A stretch of DNA of 33,895 nucleotides from NCBI GenBank assembly GCA_023262495.1, contig JALRAS010000016.1:1-33895 (forward strand), in the 5' to 3' direction. The stretch comes from Bacteroidia bacterium (lineage in GTDB: Bacteria; Bacteroidota; Bacteroidia; UBA4408). Shown one piece after another: positions 1 through 9,179 of the stretch (position 1 is the first letter of the stretch; each line of letters begins with the position of its first letter). A program made the translations under genes and the position numbers. The notes beneath the pieces were generated by a model that searched no databases, was not told where the DNA came from, and saw only the letters and a list, made by a program, of their open reading frames with translations.

Positions 1-980
1 AAATAGTCAATCAAACAAAAGGGTCGTGCACCGGGTTTACGTCTGTCAAAGTATCTCGAATAATTTTCGATGCCACTGCAGTAACCTAATTCGCGCATCA
101 TTTCTAAGTCATAGGTAACGCGGTCTTCAAGGCGTTTTGCTTCAAGTGGCTTGCCGTTTTCATTAAAGTAAGCTACTTGTTTTACCATATCTTCCTGAAT
201 TTGAAAAATGGCTTGCAGCATCGAATCTTTTGTTGTTACAAATAAATTTGCTGGGCTAATTACGGCCTGTGTGAGGGTGTCAATTTTATATCCTGAAATT
301 GGATCAAATGAAGCAATTGATTCAATCTCATCACCAAAGAAAACTACCCGAAATCCATGATCGTAATAAGCAAGATAAATTTCAACGGTGTCGCCTTTTA
401 CTCTGAATTTACCTCTCACAAATTCTGTTTCGGTGCGAGAGTATAGACTAGATACCAACAAATGAAGAAATTTATTTCTTGAAATAGTTTGACCAACATG
501 AATACGAATTAAATTTTCATAATAGTCACTCGGGTTGCCCATACCATAAATACAAGATACCGAAGAAACAACAATCACATCTTGTCGCCCACTTAAGAGT
601 GTCGAGGCGGTGCTTAGGCGCAGTTTCTCAATCTCATCGTTGATAGATAAATCCTTTTCGATGTATGTATTGGTAGTTGGCAAAAATGCTTCGGGTTGAT
701 AATAATCGTAGTATGACACAAAGTATTCAACCTTATTGTTTGGAAAAAATTGTTTGAATTCACCGTACAACTGAGCAGCAAGCGTTTTATTATGACTGAG
801 GATGAGCGCAGGCTTTTGTACTTGGGCAATCACATTGGCCACAGTAAAAGTTTTGCCTGAGCCGGTAACACCAAGCAGCGTTTGGTATTGATTCCCCGCA
901 AGTACTCCCTCACTTAACTGTCTGATTGCTTCCGGCTGATCACCGGTGGGTTGATAATCTGATACAACTTCCAACTTCAT
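1..980 (-). CDS. uvrB: Excinuclease ABC subunit B (UvrB), N-terminal part, cut by window edge
   Basis: DNA-damage-verifying helicase-like subunit of the UvrABC nucleotide excision repair complex, cytoplasmic. Translating the minus strand from the ATG at 980-978 gives about 326 residues that run off the left edge. It opens MKLEVVSDYQPTGDQPEAIR and has a Walker A motif GVTGSGKT at residues 37-44. The Tyr-rich beta-hairpin (FVSYYDYYQPEAF) that UvrB uses to clamp a DNA strand follows, and the reading is colinear with UvrB throughout. An in-frame TAA lies 9 bases upstream of the ATG, so this is the first possible canonical start. The helicase C-terminal and UvrC-binding domains lie outside the window. 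It is divergent from the patatin gene. Identification is near certain from family knowledge. Confidence 0.96.
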   Translation of the reverse strand, partial: MKLEVVSDYQPTGDQPEAIRQLSEGVLAGNQYQTLLGVTGSGKTFTVANVIAQVQKPALILSHNKTLAAQLYGEFKQFFPNNKVEYFVSYYDYYQPEAFLPTTNTYIEKDLSINDEIEKLRLSTASTLLSGRQDVIVVSSVSCIYGMGNPSDYYENLIRIHVGQTISRNKFLHLLVSSLYSRTETEFVRGKFRVKGDTVEIYLAYYDHGFRVVFFGDEIESIASFDPISGYKIDTLTQAVISPANLFVTTKDSMLQAIFQIQEDMVKQVAYFNENGKPLEAKRLEDRVTYDLEMMRELGYCSGIENYSRYFDRRKPGARPFCLIDY

Positions 981-984
981 GATA

Positions 985-992
985 CAAAATTA
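985..992 (-). promoter_or_regulatory. Candidate -7 element upstream of uvrB
   Basis: TAATTTTG on the minus strand matches the Bacteroidota -7 consensus TAnnTTTG. It ends only 4 bases before the uvrB ATG, so a transcript would be leaderless or nearly so. No TTG lies at the usual 17-21 spacing upstream, which weakens the call, and chance matches are common in AT-rich DNA. Confidence 0.3.
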
Positions 993-1160
993 CTCAATAT
1001 TCTTCAATATGCGTGTATCCTTATACACAGCCCTTGCGTTAAATTACCAAAGCATACAATTTTACAATTAAAGATTTGATGGTTAATAAGTCATGATGAT
1101 AATTGGATTTTATACTTGTTTGATAATTTATAGCGTGTTAATTTGTAGTCGTAAAATCAA

Positions 1161-3464
1161 ATGGTGAAAAGAATAAAAAAGGAAATAGATCGCTATGATA
1201 ATCTAAGAAAGATCATCTATTTTTTTCCGGTGCAGCTTTTTTTGGTGCATCTGAAAAAGAACCACATGATGCTTTTTTACTGGCTTGTACTCTTTGGTTT
1301 CATCCTCCAAAAAATTGCACCTAAATACGGAATTCCATACCTGTTTCTTAATCCCGAATATTTAGATCATGTAAGCTTTTGGGCCTATTTGATTATTGGA
1401 TTTTCAGTGGGTGGCTTTATCATGGCATTCAATATTTCGAGTTACATCATGAATGCTTTTAGATTTCCTTTTCTTGCCACCACGTCTAATCCTTTCCTTA
1501 AATATTGCCTCAATAATTTTATTCTGCCGGCTGTTTTTATTGTTATTTATTGTGTTCAGATATACTTCTTTCAGATTAAGAATCAATTTTTATCGGTTAG
1601 TGAAACAATATTTGAAATTGGAGGATTTTTAATTGGTGTATTTATTTTTCTGTTCATCTCCATTTCCTATTTCTTTAAAACCAATAAGGATATCTTCAAA
1701 ATGTTTGGTGTAAAAACTGATGAGGGAGAGGAGATGAAGGTGAGGTTTCGTATCAATAGAATTATGCTTAAAAAAAATTTAGATTGGCATAAGATTGATA
1801 AAAGTCAGCGCGATTGGCATGTAGAAACCTACATCAGTGCATTCACACGCATCAGAAAAGCACGCGATTTTCATCATTACGACAAGGAGATGTTGCTGAA
1901 TGTTTTTCGCCAAAATCAAACGAATGCGGCTCTTTTCGAAATTGGAGTTGTATTTACCTTGCTTTTGTTTGGTTTGTTTAGAGATAACCCCTACTTCCAG
2001 ATTCCGGCAGGTGCAAGTATTGTATTGCTATTTACCATGTACTTAATGCTCACGAGTGCTGTGTATAACTGGCTCAGAGGGTGGAGTACAACAGTATTTT
2101 TCATCATATTGCTTATCATTAACTCGATTTTCGCATGGAGTATTTTCAATGTTTCAACCGGGGCTTATGGTTTAGATTATAACACACACAAGGCAAGATA
2201 CACGCGACAGACCATCAAAAAAATGGAGTCTGATAAAAAAAGAGTGGAAGAGGATAGGCAGGCCGGTATTGAGCTACTTAATAATTGGAAACAAAAGAAT
2301 GCTGCAATTGATACCGCCTATCATGCAAAGCCCAAACTCATTTTAATCAATGCAAGCGGGGGAGGCCTCAGAAGTGCCCTGTGGACTTTTTACTCCCTGC
2401 AATATGCAGATAGTTTATTGCAAGGCGAATTGTTGAAGCATACCGGTTTGATTACTGGTGCCTCCGGGGGGATGTTGGGAGCTGCCTATTTAAGGGAGCT
2501 GATGCTGCGGAAACATGAAGGTAAAATCAGCACCATTCATCAAAAAAGATATATCGAGAATATAGCCAAAGATGTGCTCAATCCGGTTGTTTTTGCCATG
2601 ACGGTAAATGATTTATTTTTACGCATTGAGGATGTGGCAGTGGGCGGTCATTACTACAAGAAAGATAGGGCCTTTGCTCTTGAGTCTAAAATTAATCAAA
2701 ATACCGGTTTTGTTTTTGATAAAAAATTAATGGACTATGCCATTCCCGAAAGGAAAGCCATTATTCCTATGATGGTTTTTACACCATCTATCATTAATGA
2801 TGGAAAGAAGCTATTCATTAGTTCTCAACCTGTTTCCTATTTGGTTCATAATCACACCGGGAGCGACATCAATAAATATGATTTGGCCGAAGGTATTGAG
2901 TTTAGACGTTTTTTTAAAAATCAGGAGGCCGATAATTTAATGTTCACTAGTGCCATTCGCATGAGTGCAACATTTCCATTTGTGTCACCGGTGGTAAGTC
3001 TCCCAAGCAGCCCTGTTATTGATGTTGTTGATGCTGGCGGACGCGACAACTATGGGGTTGAAACATCTCTAAAATTTATATATGCTTTTCGTGAATGGAT
3101 TAGTGAAAATACCAGCGGTGTAATCATCATCCAAATTCGCGACAGAAGAAAGCAAAAAGCTGATGAGGTTACTGCTAATCCTACGCTCATTCAGAGCATC
3201 ACAGCGCCTGCACAAAGCTTATACGATAACTTATTTTCAGTACAAGATTTAAATCAGAATGCACTTCTTAATTATGCAGGCCTTTGGTTTAATGGAAAAA
3301 TTGATGTGATTGATTTCGAACTCAGAAACGAACGGCCCGATAAAATTTCACTCAGTTGGCATCTGACTAAGAAGGAAAAAAAGAAAGTAGTGGAGAGTAT
3401 TCACCTTCCTGAGAATCAATTGGCATTCAGAAGACTTCAAGTATTGCTTAAAGAGAGTAAATAA
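1161..3464 (+). CDS. Polytopic membrane protein with C-terminal patatin-like lipase domain
   Basis: Probable membrane-anchored acyl hydrolase of 767 residues. The N-terminal half holds about six hydrophobic segments (around 37-52, 72-92, 118-137, 150-172, 260-300 and 310-330). It is followed by a charged helix (about 345-380) and a patatin domain from about residue 390. The patatin signatures are present: oxyanion-hole GGGLR at 400-404, nucleophile elbow GASGG with Ser435, and the catalytic-dyad loop DAGGRDNYG with Asp624. A Ser/Asp dyad therefore looks intact. Patatin domains hydrolyse phospholipid or other lipid acyl esters; the substrate here cannot be read from sequence. The fusion to a multi-pass membrane region is unlike soluble bacterial patatins and unlike outer-membrane-anchored PlpD types. 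It stands alone between divergent uvrB and convergent rnhA. No signal peptide apart from the first membrane helix. Confidence 0.85.
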   Translation: MVKRIKKEIDRYDNLRKIIYFFPVQLFLVHLKKNHMMLFYWLVLFGFILQKIAPKYGIPYLFLNPEYLDHVSFWAYLIIGFSVGGFIMAFNISSYIMNAFRFPFLATTSNPFLKYCLNNFILPAVFIVIYCVQIYFFQIKNQFLSVSETIFEIGGFLIGVFIFLFISISYFFKTNKDIFKMFGVKTDEGEEMKVRFRINRIMLKKNLDWHKIDKSQRDWHVETYISAFTRIRKARDFHHYDKEMLLNVFRQNQTNAALFEIGVVFTLLLFGLFRDNPYFQIPAGASIVLLFTMYLMLTSAVYNWLRGWSTTVFFIILLIINSIFAWSIFNVSTGAYGLDYNTHKARYTRQTIKKMESDKKRVEEDRQAGIELLNNWKQKNAAIDTAYHAKPKLILINASGGGLRSALWTFYSLQYADSLLQGELLKHTGLITGASGGMLGAAYLRELMLRKHEGKISTIHQKRYIENIAKDVLNPVVFAMTVNDLFLRIEDVAVGGHYYKKDRAFALESKINQNTGFVFDKKLMDYAIPERKAIIPMMVFTPSIINDGKKLFISSQPVSYLVHNHTGSDINKYDLAEGIEFRRFFKNQEADNLMFTSAIRMSATFPFVSPVVSLPSSPVIDVVDAGGRDNYGVETSLKFIYAFREWISENTSGVIIIQIRDRRKQKADEVTANPTLIQSITAPAQSLYDNLFSVQDLNQNALLNYAGLWFNGKIDVIDFELRNERPDKISLSWHLTKKEKKKVVESIHLPENQLAFRRLQVLLKESK

Positions 3465-3515
3465 GCCCATGCACAGCATGTTCGTGAGAATGATCAACTC
3501 AACAAAAAAATCAAA

Positions 3516-3995
3516 CTAATCAAATAAGTCTGCTTGATCTTTGGTGCTTTCATAGTAGCTGTCAACTTGCAACTGGTGTCCTGCGGCAGCAGCCACAGCA
3601 AGTCTATCGCAACGTTCATTTTCAACATTGTCAGCATGGCCTTTAATCCATATAAATCTAACTTTATGCTGCCTGTATACAAGTAGAAATCTTTTCCATA
3701 AATCAGGATTCTTTTTTTTGGCAAATCCTTTTCTTTCCCAACCAAACAGCCAACCTTTTTCAACTGCATCCACCACATATTTTGAATCGGAATATACAGT
3801 TATGTCAAGATCTGTTTTTTTCATGGCCTCTAATCCCTTGATTACAGCCAATAACTCCATGCGGTTGTTAGTGGTTAACCTAAATCCTTCGCTCAGTTCT
3901 TTGCGATGATGACTGCTTAAAAGCACCACACCATAGCCACCCGGGCCGGGATTGCCTGTTGCAGCACCATCAGTGTAAATAATTATTTTGCTCAA
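3516..3995 (-). CDS. rnhA: Ribonuclease HI
   Basis: Degrades the RNA strand of RNA-DNA hybrids (R-loops, primers) in the cytoplasm. The 159 residues are the usual length for a bacterial RNase HI. The DEDD catalytic set is visible: Asp9 in YTDGAATGNPGPGG, Glu47 in NNRMEL, Asp70 in YSDSKYVV and Asp130 in ERCDRLA, with the catalytic-loop His120 in WIKGHAD. The start is TTG at 3995-3993: an in-frame stop (TAA, 4007-4005) lies four codons upstream, with no ATG or GTG between, and the next Met is residue 46, inside the catalytic core. marC ends 25 bases upstream on the same strand, so the two probably form one transcript with marC first. Confidence 0.95.
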   Translation of the reverse strand: MSKIIIYTDGAATGNPGPGGYGVVLLSSHHRKELSEGFRLTTNNRMELLAVIKGLEAMKKTDLDITVYSDSKYVVDAVEKGWLFGWERKGFAKKKNPDLWKRFLLVYRQHKVRFIWIKGHADNVENERCDRLAVAAAAGHQLQVDSYYESTKDQADLFD

Positions 3996-4020
3996 ATTGA
4001 TATGTTATTTGTGATATGAA

Positions 4021-4587
4021 TTAAATTCCTGCATTTGCTCTAAAAAGCTTAACAGCCATTGCAAGTAAGATGACGCCAAATACTTTTCTGATGATATCAA
4101 TACCTCCCTGACCAATCCGCTCCTCAATTCTTTGTGTATTTTTTAATACCAAATAAACCAACAACACATTTAAGCAAATAGCAGTTACAATACTTTGTGT
4201 TGTATAGGCAGCTTTGAGTGAAATCAGCGTAGTCATTGTGCCTGCTCCTGCAATCAAGGGAAAGGCAATGGGGATGATAGAAGCAGTTTTAGCATTTTGA
4301 TCGCGATAGATTTGTATCCCGGTAATCATTTCGAGTGCTATAAAAAACAAAATGATTGCTCCTGCAATGGCGAATGAGCCAACATCAATGCCAATGATTT
4401 CAAGAATTGATTGGCCAACAAATAAGAATATAAGCATTAATAAAAATGAAACTACCGTGGCCTTTTCAGCGTGTATATGTCCTGCTTTCTTACGCACCTC
4501 AATCAATATCGGTATTGAACCAATAATATCAATCACTGCAAATAATATCATGGTGACGGTAAGTGTTTCTTTTAGGTTGAATATCAT
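4021..4587 (-). CDS. MarC/UPF0056 family inner-membrane protein
   Basis: Six-helix integral membrane protein of 188 residues, the normal length for the MarC family. Conserved family features are visible, such as the N-terminal VIDIIGSIPILI helix and the FAIAGAIILFFIALEMITG segment. MarC was once linked to multiple antibiotic resistance, but that role was not upheld for the E. coli protein and no transport substrate is established, so no function should be assumed. It begins with ATG at 4587 and is followed on the same strand by rnhA after 25 bases, suggesting co-transcription. The 380-base spacer to porX lies on its 5' side. Confidence 0.9.
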   Translation of the reverse strand: MIFNLKETLTVTMILFAVIDIIGSIPILIEVRKKAGHIHAEKATVVSFLLMLIFLFVGQSILEIIGIDVGSFAIAGAIILFFIALEMITGIQIYRDQNAKTASIIPIAFPLIAGAGTMTTLISLKAAYTTQSIVTAICLNVLLVYLVLKNTQRIEERIGQGGIDIIRKVFGVILLAMAVKLFRANAGI

Positions 4588-4967
4588 GTTATCAGCAGCA
4601 TTAAATTTTCAGCAAAGAAAAAATAAGTATTCGAATTATTACACTATTTGTATTGATTAAATATCCCAAAACTGTTTAATAATTACACGATGGCTAATGC
4701 CGATATAGAAAAATATAGGTTCGATAAAATTGGACTATTTTTTGGTATAAAACCCAAATTAATTATTGTGCTGAATGATTAAAGGGAGACTTATCTTGAT
4801 TTTAACTATTTCTTTCATGAATTGCATTGCAAGAGTTTTTGCCACTTCAATTTTTTTGATGCCTAATGTTATTTAATTAATTTACTTGCATTTCATTAAC
4901 TTTAATTAACGAGATTTGCAACACCAAAAATGGCACCGCACACGTTAACACTGTAAATAAAAAAATT
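4588..4967. other. 380-base AT-rich spacer between divergent marC and porX
   Basis: No open reading frame of interest and no RNA gene recognised. The stretch is very AT-rich and must contain the promoters for marC (leftward) and porX (rightward). I found no clean TAnnTTTG element with a well-spaced TTG for either gene. It is unusually long compared with the other divergent spacers here, which leaves room for regulator binding. Confidence 0.5.
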
Positions 4968-6521
4968 ATGGAAAGTATAAAAATTCTTTGGGCCGATGAT
5001 GAGATTGAATTGTTGAAGCCGCACGTATTATTTTTAGAGGAAAAAGGTTATCACGTGAGCACTGCCAATAGCGGAAATGATGCGCTTGATTTATTGCAGA
5101 AAAATAATTACGATATAATTTTTTTAGATGAAAATATGCCGGGATTAAGTGGTCTTGAAACCTTGGCTAAAATTAAAAATATTTCGTCTGATGTACCGGT
5201 GGTGATGGTTACCAAAAGCGAAGAGGAAAGTATCATGGAAGATGCTATAGGGTCAAAAATTGCCGATTACCTCATCAAACCTGTAAATCCAAAGCAACTT
5301 TTACTGTCAATCAAAAAGAACCTCGACAACAAGCGTTTAATCAGTGAAAAAACAAACTCTGCATACCAACAAGATTTTAGAAACATCAGTATGCAGTTGG
5401 GCGATAACCTAGATTACCAGGAGTGGACAGATGTACATCGTAAATTGGTTTTTTGGGAACTTGAATTGGAAAAACTGCGTGATAACGGAATGGTTGAAGT
5501 GCTGAACATGCAGAAAAGAGAAGCTAACTCACAGTTTTCCAAATTTATTGAAAAGAATTACGTCAGTTGGGTAAACGGCTCCGCTAAAGAAATTCCTATA
5601 CAGTCGCACACGCTTTTTTCAAAAAAAATATTACCTTATTTACAGGAGGAAGGTCCTACTTTTTTAGTGGTTATCGATAACCTCCGATTTGATCAGTGGA
5701 AAGCTATTCAACCGCTGATAGCTGACTATTTTAAAACCGATCAAGAAGAATTGTTTTACAGTATTTTACCAACTGCCACGCAATATGCAAGGAACGCACT
5801 TTTTGCAGGTTTAATGCCTTCGCAAATTGAAAAGTTATATCCTAAATTATGGGTAAATGATGATGAGGAAGGAGGCAAAAATTTGCACGAAGAAGAATTG
5901 CTTGCCGAACAACTTAAGCGATTGGGTAAGCAAGTTAAATTTTCATATACCAAGGTAACAAATATTCATGCAGGCAAGAAATTGCCCGATAGTGTGAGCA
6001 ATATGATGAGTAACAAGCTCAATGTTATTGTCTATAATTTTGTCGATATGCTCAGTCATGCCCGCACCGAAATGGATATGATAAGGGAACTTGCCGATGA
6101 AGAGCCGGCATATCGATCGTTAACTGTTTCATGGTTTGAACACTCTCCGCTTTTTGAAGCCATTAAAATGATTGCCGATAAAAAAGCGCGCCTTATCATT
6201 ACTACCGATCATGGAACTGTTCAAGTTAAGGAACCATCAAAGATTATTGGTGACCGAAATGTTAACTCCAACCTCCGATACAAGCAAGGAAAGAGTCTTG
6301 ATTACAATAAGAAAGATGTTTTCGAGATTAAAAATCCTGCCGATGCTTTTTTACCCAAAAACAATGTGAGTTCGGCCTATGTGTTTGCCAAGGAGGATAA
6401 ATATTTTGTGTATCCCAATAACTACGCGCAATTTGTGAATTACTACAAAAATACCTTTCAGCACGGAGGAATAAGTATGGAAGAGGTTTTAATACCTTTT
6501 GTGGCATTGTCTGCCAAATAA
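4968..6521 (+). CDS. porX: PorX-type response regulator with PglZ domain
   Basis: Response regulator that in Porphyromonas and Flavobacterium controls type IX secretion, paired with the sensor kinase PorY and the sigma factor SigP. The 517 residues have a receiver domain (1-120) with acidic pocket Asp10/Asp11, phospho-acceptor Asp54 in FLDENMPG, Thr82 and Lys104 in YLIKPVNP. A helical linker follows, then a PglZ (alkaline-phosphatase superfamily) domain from about 215. Metal/catalytic positions of that superfamily look intact: Asp237 and Asp242 in IDNLRFDQW, Thr271 in PTATQYARN, Asp360/His364 in DMLSHA, Asp414/His415 in TTDHGT and His499. PorX has been reported to act as a zinc phosphodiesterase on nucleotide substrates. 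No PorY or T9SS core gene is in the window, but three probable T9SS cargo proteins are. Confidence in family is high. Confidence 0.95.
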   Translation: MESIKILWADDEIELLKPHVLFLEEKGYHVSTANSGNDALDLLQKNNYDIIFLDENMPGLSGLETLAKIKNISSDVPVVMVTKSEEESIMEDAIGSKIADYLIKPVNPKQLLLSIKKNLDNKRLISEKTNSAYQQDFRNISMQLGDNLDYQEWTDVHRKLVFWELELEKLRDNGMVEVLNMQKREANSQFSKFIEKNYVSWVNGSAKEIPIQSHTLFSKKILPYLQEEGPTFLVVIDNLRFDQWKAIQPLIADYFKTDQEELFYSILPTATQYARNALFAGLMPSQIEKLYPKLWVNDDEEGGKNLHEEELLAEQLKRLGKQVKFSYTKVTNIHAGKKLPDSVSNMMSNKLNVIVYNFVDMLSHARTEMDMIRELADEEPAYRSLTVSWFEHSPLFEAIKMIADKKARLIITTDHGTVQVKEPSKIIGDRNVNSNLRYKQGKSLDYNKKDVFEIKNPADAFLPKNNVSSAYVFAKEDKYFVYPNNYAQFVNYYKNTFQHGGISMEEVLIPFVALSAK

Positions 6522-6585
6522 TACCTTAAACAATTATCCTTTAATCCATTTTTTCTGTTAAATTACCTGCAGAGGAGCTGTTTTA

Positions 6586-6606
6586 GAATAGTTTTTCGGG
6601 CTATTC
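6586..6606. other. Small hairpin in the porX-wzy convergent spacer
   Basis: GAATAG (6586-6591) and CTATTC (6601-6606) form a perfect 6-bp stem around a 9-base loop in the 176-base spacer between convergent porX and the polymerase gene. It could help end transcription but has no U-tract on either strand, so a terminator is not claimed. I see nothing else in this spacer. Confidence 0.3.
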
Positions 6607-6697
6607 AATATGTTCCATCGGTAATACTTTTTTGCGTGTTTAAAATATTTTCTCTCGTTTATAAGTGTAATCAGTATAAAACAACTAGTGCGATAGA

Positions 6698-8179
6698 TTA
6701 GTCATTTCTATGCATTAATTCGGATTTAATTGAAATAGATAAGATGCCTGCGATGGAGGAATAAAAAAGTATAGCGGCTTTGTCGGTATCTAAAAAGTTA
6801 TTGAAAAGACCGTGCACTAGGTAGCTGCTAAATCCAAAAATGATAATCAGCGTTTGTAATTTATCCGCTTGGCTCGATGAGGTGTGATAGATTTTAATAC
6901 CATAATACAACACTGAAAAAATCAAGACCAACCAATTGATGAATACCAATATACCGCACTCTGAAAGCAACAGCAGATACTCTGAGTGTGCAGTACCACC
7001 TTTACCTTTCTTGGCAACATAGGGGCTGGTAACACTAATTCTTGTCATTTCGCTTTTACGTTGATAAGAAAGGTATTCAAACTGATATGTCCCAGGACCA
7101 AAACCAAGAAGGGGTTTGTCTGCAAACATACGCAAGGCCGACTTCCAACGGTTAAGTCTTTCAGCATTAGATTGATCATTAGTAATGTTTACAACTGACT
7201 TTGTTTGTTGCTCGATGTCGGCATTTTTTGCATTAGAGTCGGCTTTATTTTTCTTGAGCTCGGCCGATAAATCATCCCATGTAAAAAATAATGTCGCAAC
7301 TGCAATAATGGTGAATAAAAGCAGTTGGGAGAATGATATTCCTTTTGCAACCGACCAAGTAATCAATGCTGCGGCAATAAAACTAATCCATCCTGCGCGA
7401 CAATATGTCAAAAAGAAAAATAGGAGTAGGATTGTCATCAATAATAGCAGCCCACTTTTTTTGAAAAATGAATAACCTTCATTTTTAATCAAACTCAACA
7501 AGGGCAAGGGAATAACTAAAGCCAAACAAGCGCTATAAATGGTGTGGTCGGCATAAAAGGGTTCCGTAGCTGTACCGCTGTATTCCTTTGAAAGCCCGTA
7601 ATCCCAATGTTGATAAAAAATAATGAAGCCAACGCACAGCATGGCAATCATGTATGTTTTTAAAACATCTTTATGATTAATTTGCTGCTTCATGTACAAA
7701 TCTGCCGCAATAACAAAAAATACTGTTGCGTAACACATTTTTATAAGCATACTTTTAATGGAAACAATAGGCATGCTTGATCCGAATATTGCTATGCTTT
7801 GCAAGGCAATAAACAGTAGCACCATAAAAAATAACGGGTGCTTCCAAACCTTTGATGAAACGCTGTACCCAAACAGTAACTTGAGCGCAAAAGCAAGCAT
7901 AATGATTGCTGAAAAAGGCTCAGAAGGTATCATCAACGTGACCTCTGAGTTCAAAAATTTTTGAGTACTCGAAAATGGCATTGAAAATACAAGCAACAGA
8001 AAAAAAGAGCTGATGCTGAATTGCGCTATCAAGTATGCCGAGGAAAATATAAATAGTATGATTGCGATTGGTAATATGAAGTCGGATGCAAACGCATTTA
8101 GCGCCAGCATGAGCACGAATAACAATGTCAGTGCTCCCGCAATTTCTTTTAATTGTAAGGATGCTTTTGGCTGATGCAT
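6698..8179 (-). CDS. O-antigen ligase/polymerase family membrane protein (Wzy/WaaL type)
   Basis: Polytopic inner-membrane protein of 493 residues with about ten to twelve hydrophobic segments and one large periplasmic loop (about 290-400). It belongs to the Wzy_C/O-antigen ligase superfamily, which polymerises lipid-linked oligosaccharides or ligates them to lipid A core. Supporting features are FGPGTYQFEY in the loop and the following GTAHSEYLLLLSECGI, matching the family's conserved His-x-x-x-Leu region. Sequence alone cannot decide polymerase from ligase. The adjacent Wzz-like gene favours a polymerase or exopolysaccharide role. Its ATG shares one base with the stop of the upstream gene (TAATG), implying translational coupling. 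Confidence 0.85.
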   Translation of the reverse strand: MHQPKASLQLKEIAGALTLLFVLMLALNAFASDFILPIAIILFIFSSAYLIAQFSISSFFLLLVFSMPFSSTQKFLNSEVTLMIPSEPFSAIIMLAFALKLLFGYSVSSKVWKHPLFFMVLLFIALQSIAIFGSSMPIVSIKSMLIKMCYATVFFVIAADLYMKQQINHKDVLKTYMIAMLCVGFIIFYQHWDYGLSKEYSGTATEPFYADHTIYSACLALVIPLPLLSLIKNEGYSFFKKSGLLLLMTILLLFFFLTYCRAGWISFIAAALITWSVAKGISFSQLLLFTIIAVATLFFTWDDLSAELKKNKADSNAKNADIEQQTKSVVNITNDQSNAERLNRWKSALRMFADKPLLGFGPGTYQFEYLSYQRKSEMTRISVTSPYVAKKGKGGTAHSEYLLLLSECGILVFINWLVLIFSVLYYGIKIYHTSSSQADKLQTLIIIFGFSSYLVHGLFNNFLDTDKAAILFYSSIAGILSISIKSELMHRND

Positions 8180-9156
8180 TATTTTACATGTTCTTTGTAT
8201 GCCTGTTTTAGGTCATAAAATTTATCGAGCATAAGAATTAGGCTACAGCAAACAACAAAAGCAACGATGGCAGTTGATAATACAATCAATGTCCTCTTTG
8301 GCGAATATTTCTTATCAGGTGTTTGAGCAGGAGTTATCACATAAGCATCTGCAATTTTTGTGTTTAACGATTGAATGGCATGTTCATAGCTTTCTTTCAG
8401 CAAAAAAAACTTTGAAAGTTTATCCTCATAATCGAATAAAATCTGAAGAATAGCATTATTTTTTTCATTTCGGTATTTTGCAATATAGTTTCTTAGTTCA
8501 ATTTCCGCTTTTATTCTCTCGGCATATTTTTGTTTGATAAGTGAGTTGTAATCAAGGTTAATGTCATTATTTACGCCACGCATTTCATTACTAAGCATCT
8601 CTAATTCTTGAACAGATTCATTAATTTTTTGCTGCATATTTTCTACGGCTTCATTCAAGTTTTGTTTTAATATAAAAGTTTTAACCCTGTCGCCTGTTTT
8701 TATTACTGCGTTGCAAATTTCAGCGGCAAGCGCTGGGTTTTCATCAAAAACCACTACAGCAATCGAATTGTATCGAGTACGCTCTACTATGATGTTTTCA
8801 TCGTATAACTTATTTAATTTAAAAAGTTTGTTATCCTCGTTTACATCAATATCGTAATGTTTCATCAAGTCGAAACGTTTGATGATACTGTCTCTTACCA
8901 TAGAGCTTTTGAGAATCTGAATATGCTCATCAGTTTCTTTATCGGCACCAAAGCGAAGATCGTATTCGGCAATAATTTTGGCCGAGTTGCTGGCTGGTGG
9001 ATAGATAATTGATTCTGCCTTGAAAGTAGGCGGCATAAAAATTGGAAAGGTTACAATGATGGCAATAAGGGCAGCAGCTGCGGTTGCTGAAAAAATTACT
9101 TTACGCCAACGAAACAGTAGCAACAAGGGTAATTTATTTTCATCTTTCAATTTCAT
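8179..9156 (-). CDS. Wzz-type polysaccharide chain-length determinant protein
   Basis: Inner-membrane co-polymerase of 325 residues that would set the chain length of a surface polysaccharide. The topology is typical: a membrane helix at about 20-40, a large periplasmic domain with coiled-coil-forming helices (about 170-260), a Pro-rich approach (TPAQTPDKKYSPKR) and a second membrane helix at about 290-312, then a short basic/acidic tail. It lacks the cytoplasmic tyrosine-kinase domain of GumC/Wzc proteins. First gene of a two-gene unit with the Wzy-like gene (one-base overlap). A well-formed promoter lies about 24 bases upstream. No glycosyltransferases accompany the pair here, so the polysaccharide is unknown. 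Confidence 0.85.
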   Translation of the reverse strand: MKLKDENKLPLLLLFRWRKVIFSATAAAALIAIIVTFPIFMPPTFKAESIIYPPASNSAKIIAEYDLRFGADKETDEHIQILKSSMVRDSIIKRFDLMKHYDIDVNEDNKLFKLNKLYDENIIVERTRYNSIAVVVFDENPALAAEICNAVIKTGDRVKTFILKQNLNEAVENMQQKINESVQELEMLSNEMRGVNNDINLDYNSLIKQKYAERIKAEIELRNYIAKYRNEKNNAILQILFDYEDKLSKFFLLKESYEHAIQSLNTKIADAYVITPAQTPDKKYSPKRTLIVLSTAIVAFVVCCSLILMLDKFYDLKQAYKEHVK

Positions 9157-9179
9157 GGTTTAATAGGTTGGAGCAGTAA

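Noticed and set aside
3472-3484. CATGC-ACA-GCATG as a terminator after the patatin gene
   Set aside because: The stem is only 5 bp and no U-tract follows on either strand.
4968-6521. PglZ domain as part of a BREX or Pgl phage-defence system
   Set aside because: The PglZ domain is fused to a receiver domain in the PorX arrangement, and no BrxL, PglX methyltransferase, BrxC or other defence gene is nearby.
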